Source of the DNA: Chionoecetes opilio
Taxonomy: Eukaryota; Arthropoda; Malacostraca; Decapoda; Majidae
Assembly (NCBI GenBank): GCA_016584305.1
Contig: JACEEZ010006412.1
Span: 99,870 to 163,869 of the forward strand
Reading direction: 5' to 3'
DNA: 64,000 bases
Each line of letters starts with the position of its first letter. Positions within the stretch are counted from its first letter, which is position 1. The notes below the pieces were generated by a model. That model was given only the letters and a program-made list of their open reading frames with translations. It made no database searches and had not been told where the DNA came from. Positions 63,533-64,000 of this stretch are shown in pieces. A program made the translations under genes and the position numbers.

Positions 63533-64000
63533 ACATTTTGAGGTAAAAAAGCATTTTATAAGTAAAATTCCCTTCTATTAATGAAAAACCATACATTAAC
63601 AAGAAACTATGAAAAACACGGTAATTACAAATTTTATCACAATTAAAATCCAAACTCCTTTTATAACCTTACAGGTTTAAAAAAAGCAATTTCTAAAGAA
63701 AACAATATAACCCTTTTGAATTTCCTATCAAAAAAAAAAAGGCTGAATAATGTCAATTTTTGACATTTTTTTGCCCTTCAAAAAAAATTAAACACTTGAA
63801 AAAACGTTGTTTTTTAAGAAAAAATTGATACTAAATTCATAAAAATAATATTTTAAACTCATAATATTGTAAAATATTGTTTGTTAAAAGGCGAATAATG
63901 TCATATTTCGAATTTTTTTAGGTTTTAAAATAATTAAAATACTTTAAAAAAAAGTTGTTTTTAAAAATTAAAAAAGATCCAAATTTTATGAAAAAAAACA
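63533..64000 (+). repeat. Higher-order unit R34 (partial at window end)
   Basis: B followed by two C starts (near 63745 and 63893), cut by the window edge. The array therefore continues to the right. Confidence 0.75.

Larger units (their letters stand above)
1..64000. repeat. AT-rich two-family satellite array with higher-order units
   Basis: Apart from one 253-bp block, every part of the window that I read can be assigned to monomer A (about 262 bp), monomer C (156 bp), the A-related element B, or a short A-like tail after each C run. They recur in the fixed order B, C(n), tail, A(m). The B anchor motif acattttgagggtataaagc recurs about 30 times on the plus strand and four times on the minus strand. 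Its spacings in clean sequence are 1567, 1580, 1676, 1824, 1568, 1830, 2027, 1307, 2198 and 2106 bp. There is no gene-like compositional change, codon structure or conserved protein domain. Satellite DNA of this kind is known from eukaryotic centromeric and pericentromeric heterochromatin; that location is an inference here. Confidence 0.97.
54950..64000. other. Indel-rich satellite stretch 5 (to window end)
   Basis: Mixed errors throughout. A spacing is about 262-288 bp around 55-60.6 kb and about 233-250 bp around 61.7-62.7 kb, so the error mode changes within the stretch. Includes a C14 run at 60644-60657 where the conserved attttatgggtttatagc should be. Confidence 0.78.

Noticed and set aside
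1..64000. CRISPR array
   Set aside because: Repeats are 156 and 262 bp, directly abutting, with no unique spacers of uniform length.
1..64000. tRNA, rRNA or other structured RNA gene
   Set aside because: No cloverleaf-like G+C-rich segment, CCA end or conserved rRNA motif was seen; local hairpins are short and repeat-derived.
1..64000. Transposon or retroelement making up the array
   Set aside because: No transposase or reverse transcriptase frame, terminal inverted repeats, LTRs or target-site duplications were found around B or C. The structure is tandem, not dispersed.
1..64000. Telomeric repeats at either edge
   Set aside because: No short G-rich tandem motif occurs at either end or internally; the array simply runs off both edges.

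Overview
This 64-kb window is AT-rich satellite DNA (about 25% G+C in hand-counted lines) with almost no unique sequence. I found no credible protein-coding gene, tRNA, rRNA, CRISPR array or intact mobile element. The size, AT-richness and higher-order organisation point to a eukaryotic heterochromatic array, possibly centromeric or pericentromeric. The species cannot be told from the sequence.

Two unrelated monomer families build the array. Monomer A is about 262 bp. Monomer C is 156 bp, exactly 52 codons. A third element, B (about 220 bp), is a diverged, truncated relative of A. It always precedes a run of C monomers, and a short A-like tail follows the run. One higher-order unit reads B - C(n) - tail - A(m). 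In cleanly readable units n is 1-3 and m is 2-6, giving lengths of about 1.3-2.2 kb. These fit the rule length = 469 + 156(n-1) + 262m, plus about 13 bp where a hairpin variant of C is present. A second B subtype (B2) recurs mostly at about 5.1-5.4 kb or about twice that, suggesting a third level of organisation of roughly three units.

Layout: 1-8417 holds five units on the minus strand (L5 to L1), including a near-identical 3.49-kb tandem duplication. The orientation flips at 8417/8418. Everything to the right is on the plus strand (R1 to R34). Positions 8.4-21.3 kb are cleanly readable, with a 4.8-kb-spaced segmental duplication. The rest alternates clean stretches (28.6-34.7, 39.6-45.5, 50.3-51.4 and 53.5-54.9 kb) with stretches full of small indels and homopolymer distortions (21.3-28.6, 34.7-39.6, 45.5-50.3, 51.4-53.5 and 54.9-64 kb). 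The indel-rich stretches look like unpolished long-read consensus. Several share rare variants with clean units elsewhere. Single Ns at 37172 and 50162 mark joins where the repeat phase breaks.

The only non-satellite DNA is a 253-bp block (36919-37171, about 39% G+C) ending at the first N. The main points of interest are the two-family nested architecture, the independent variation of n and m, the 52-codon period that keeps C arrays open in frame without evidence of coding, the strand switch with non-matching arms, a recurrent palindromic C variant, and the mosaic of clean and noisy copies that should make any user cautious about copy number here.
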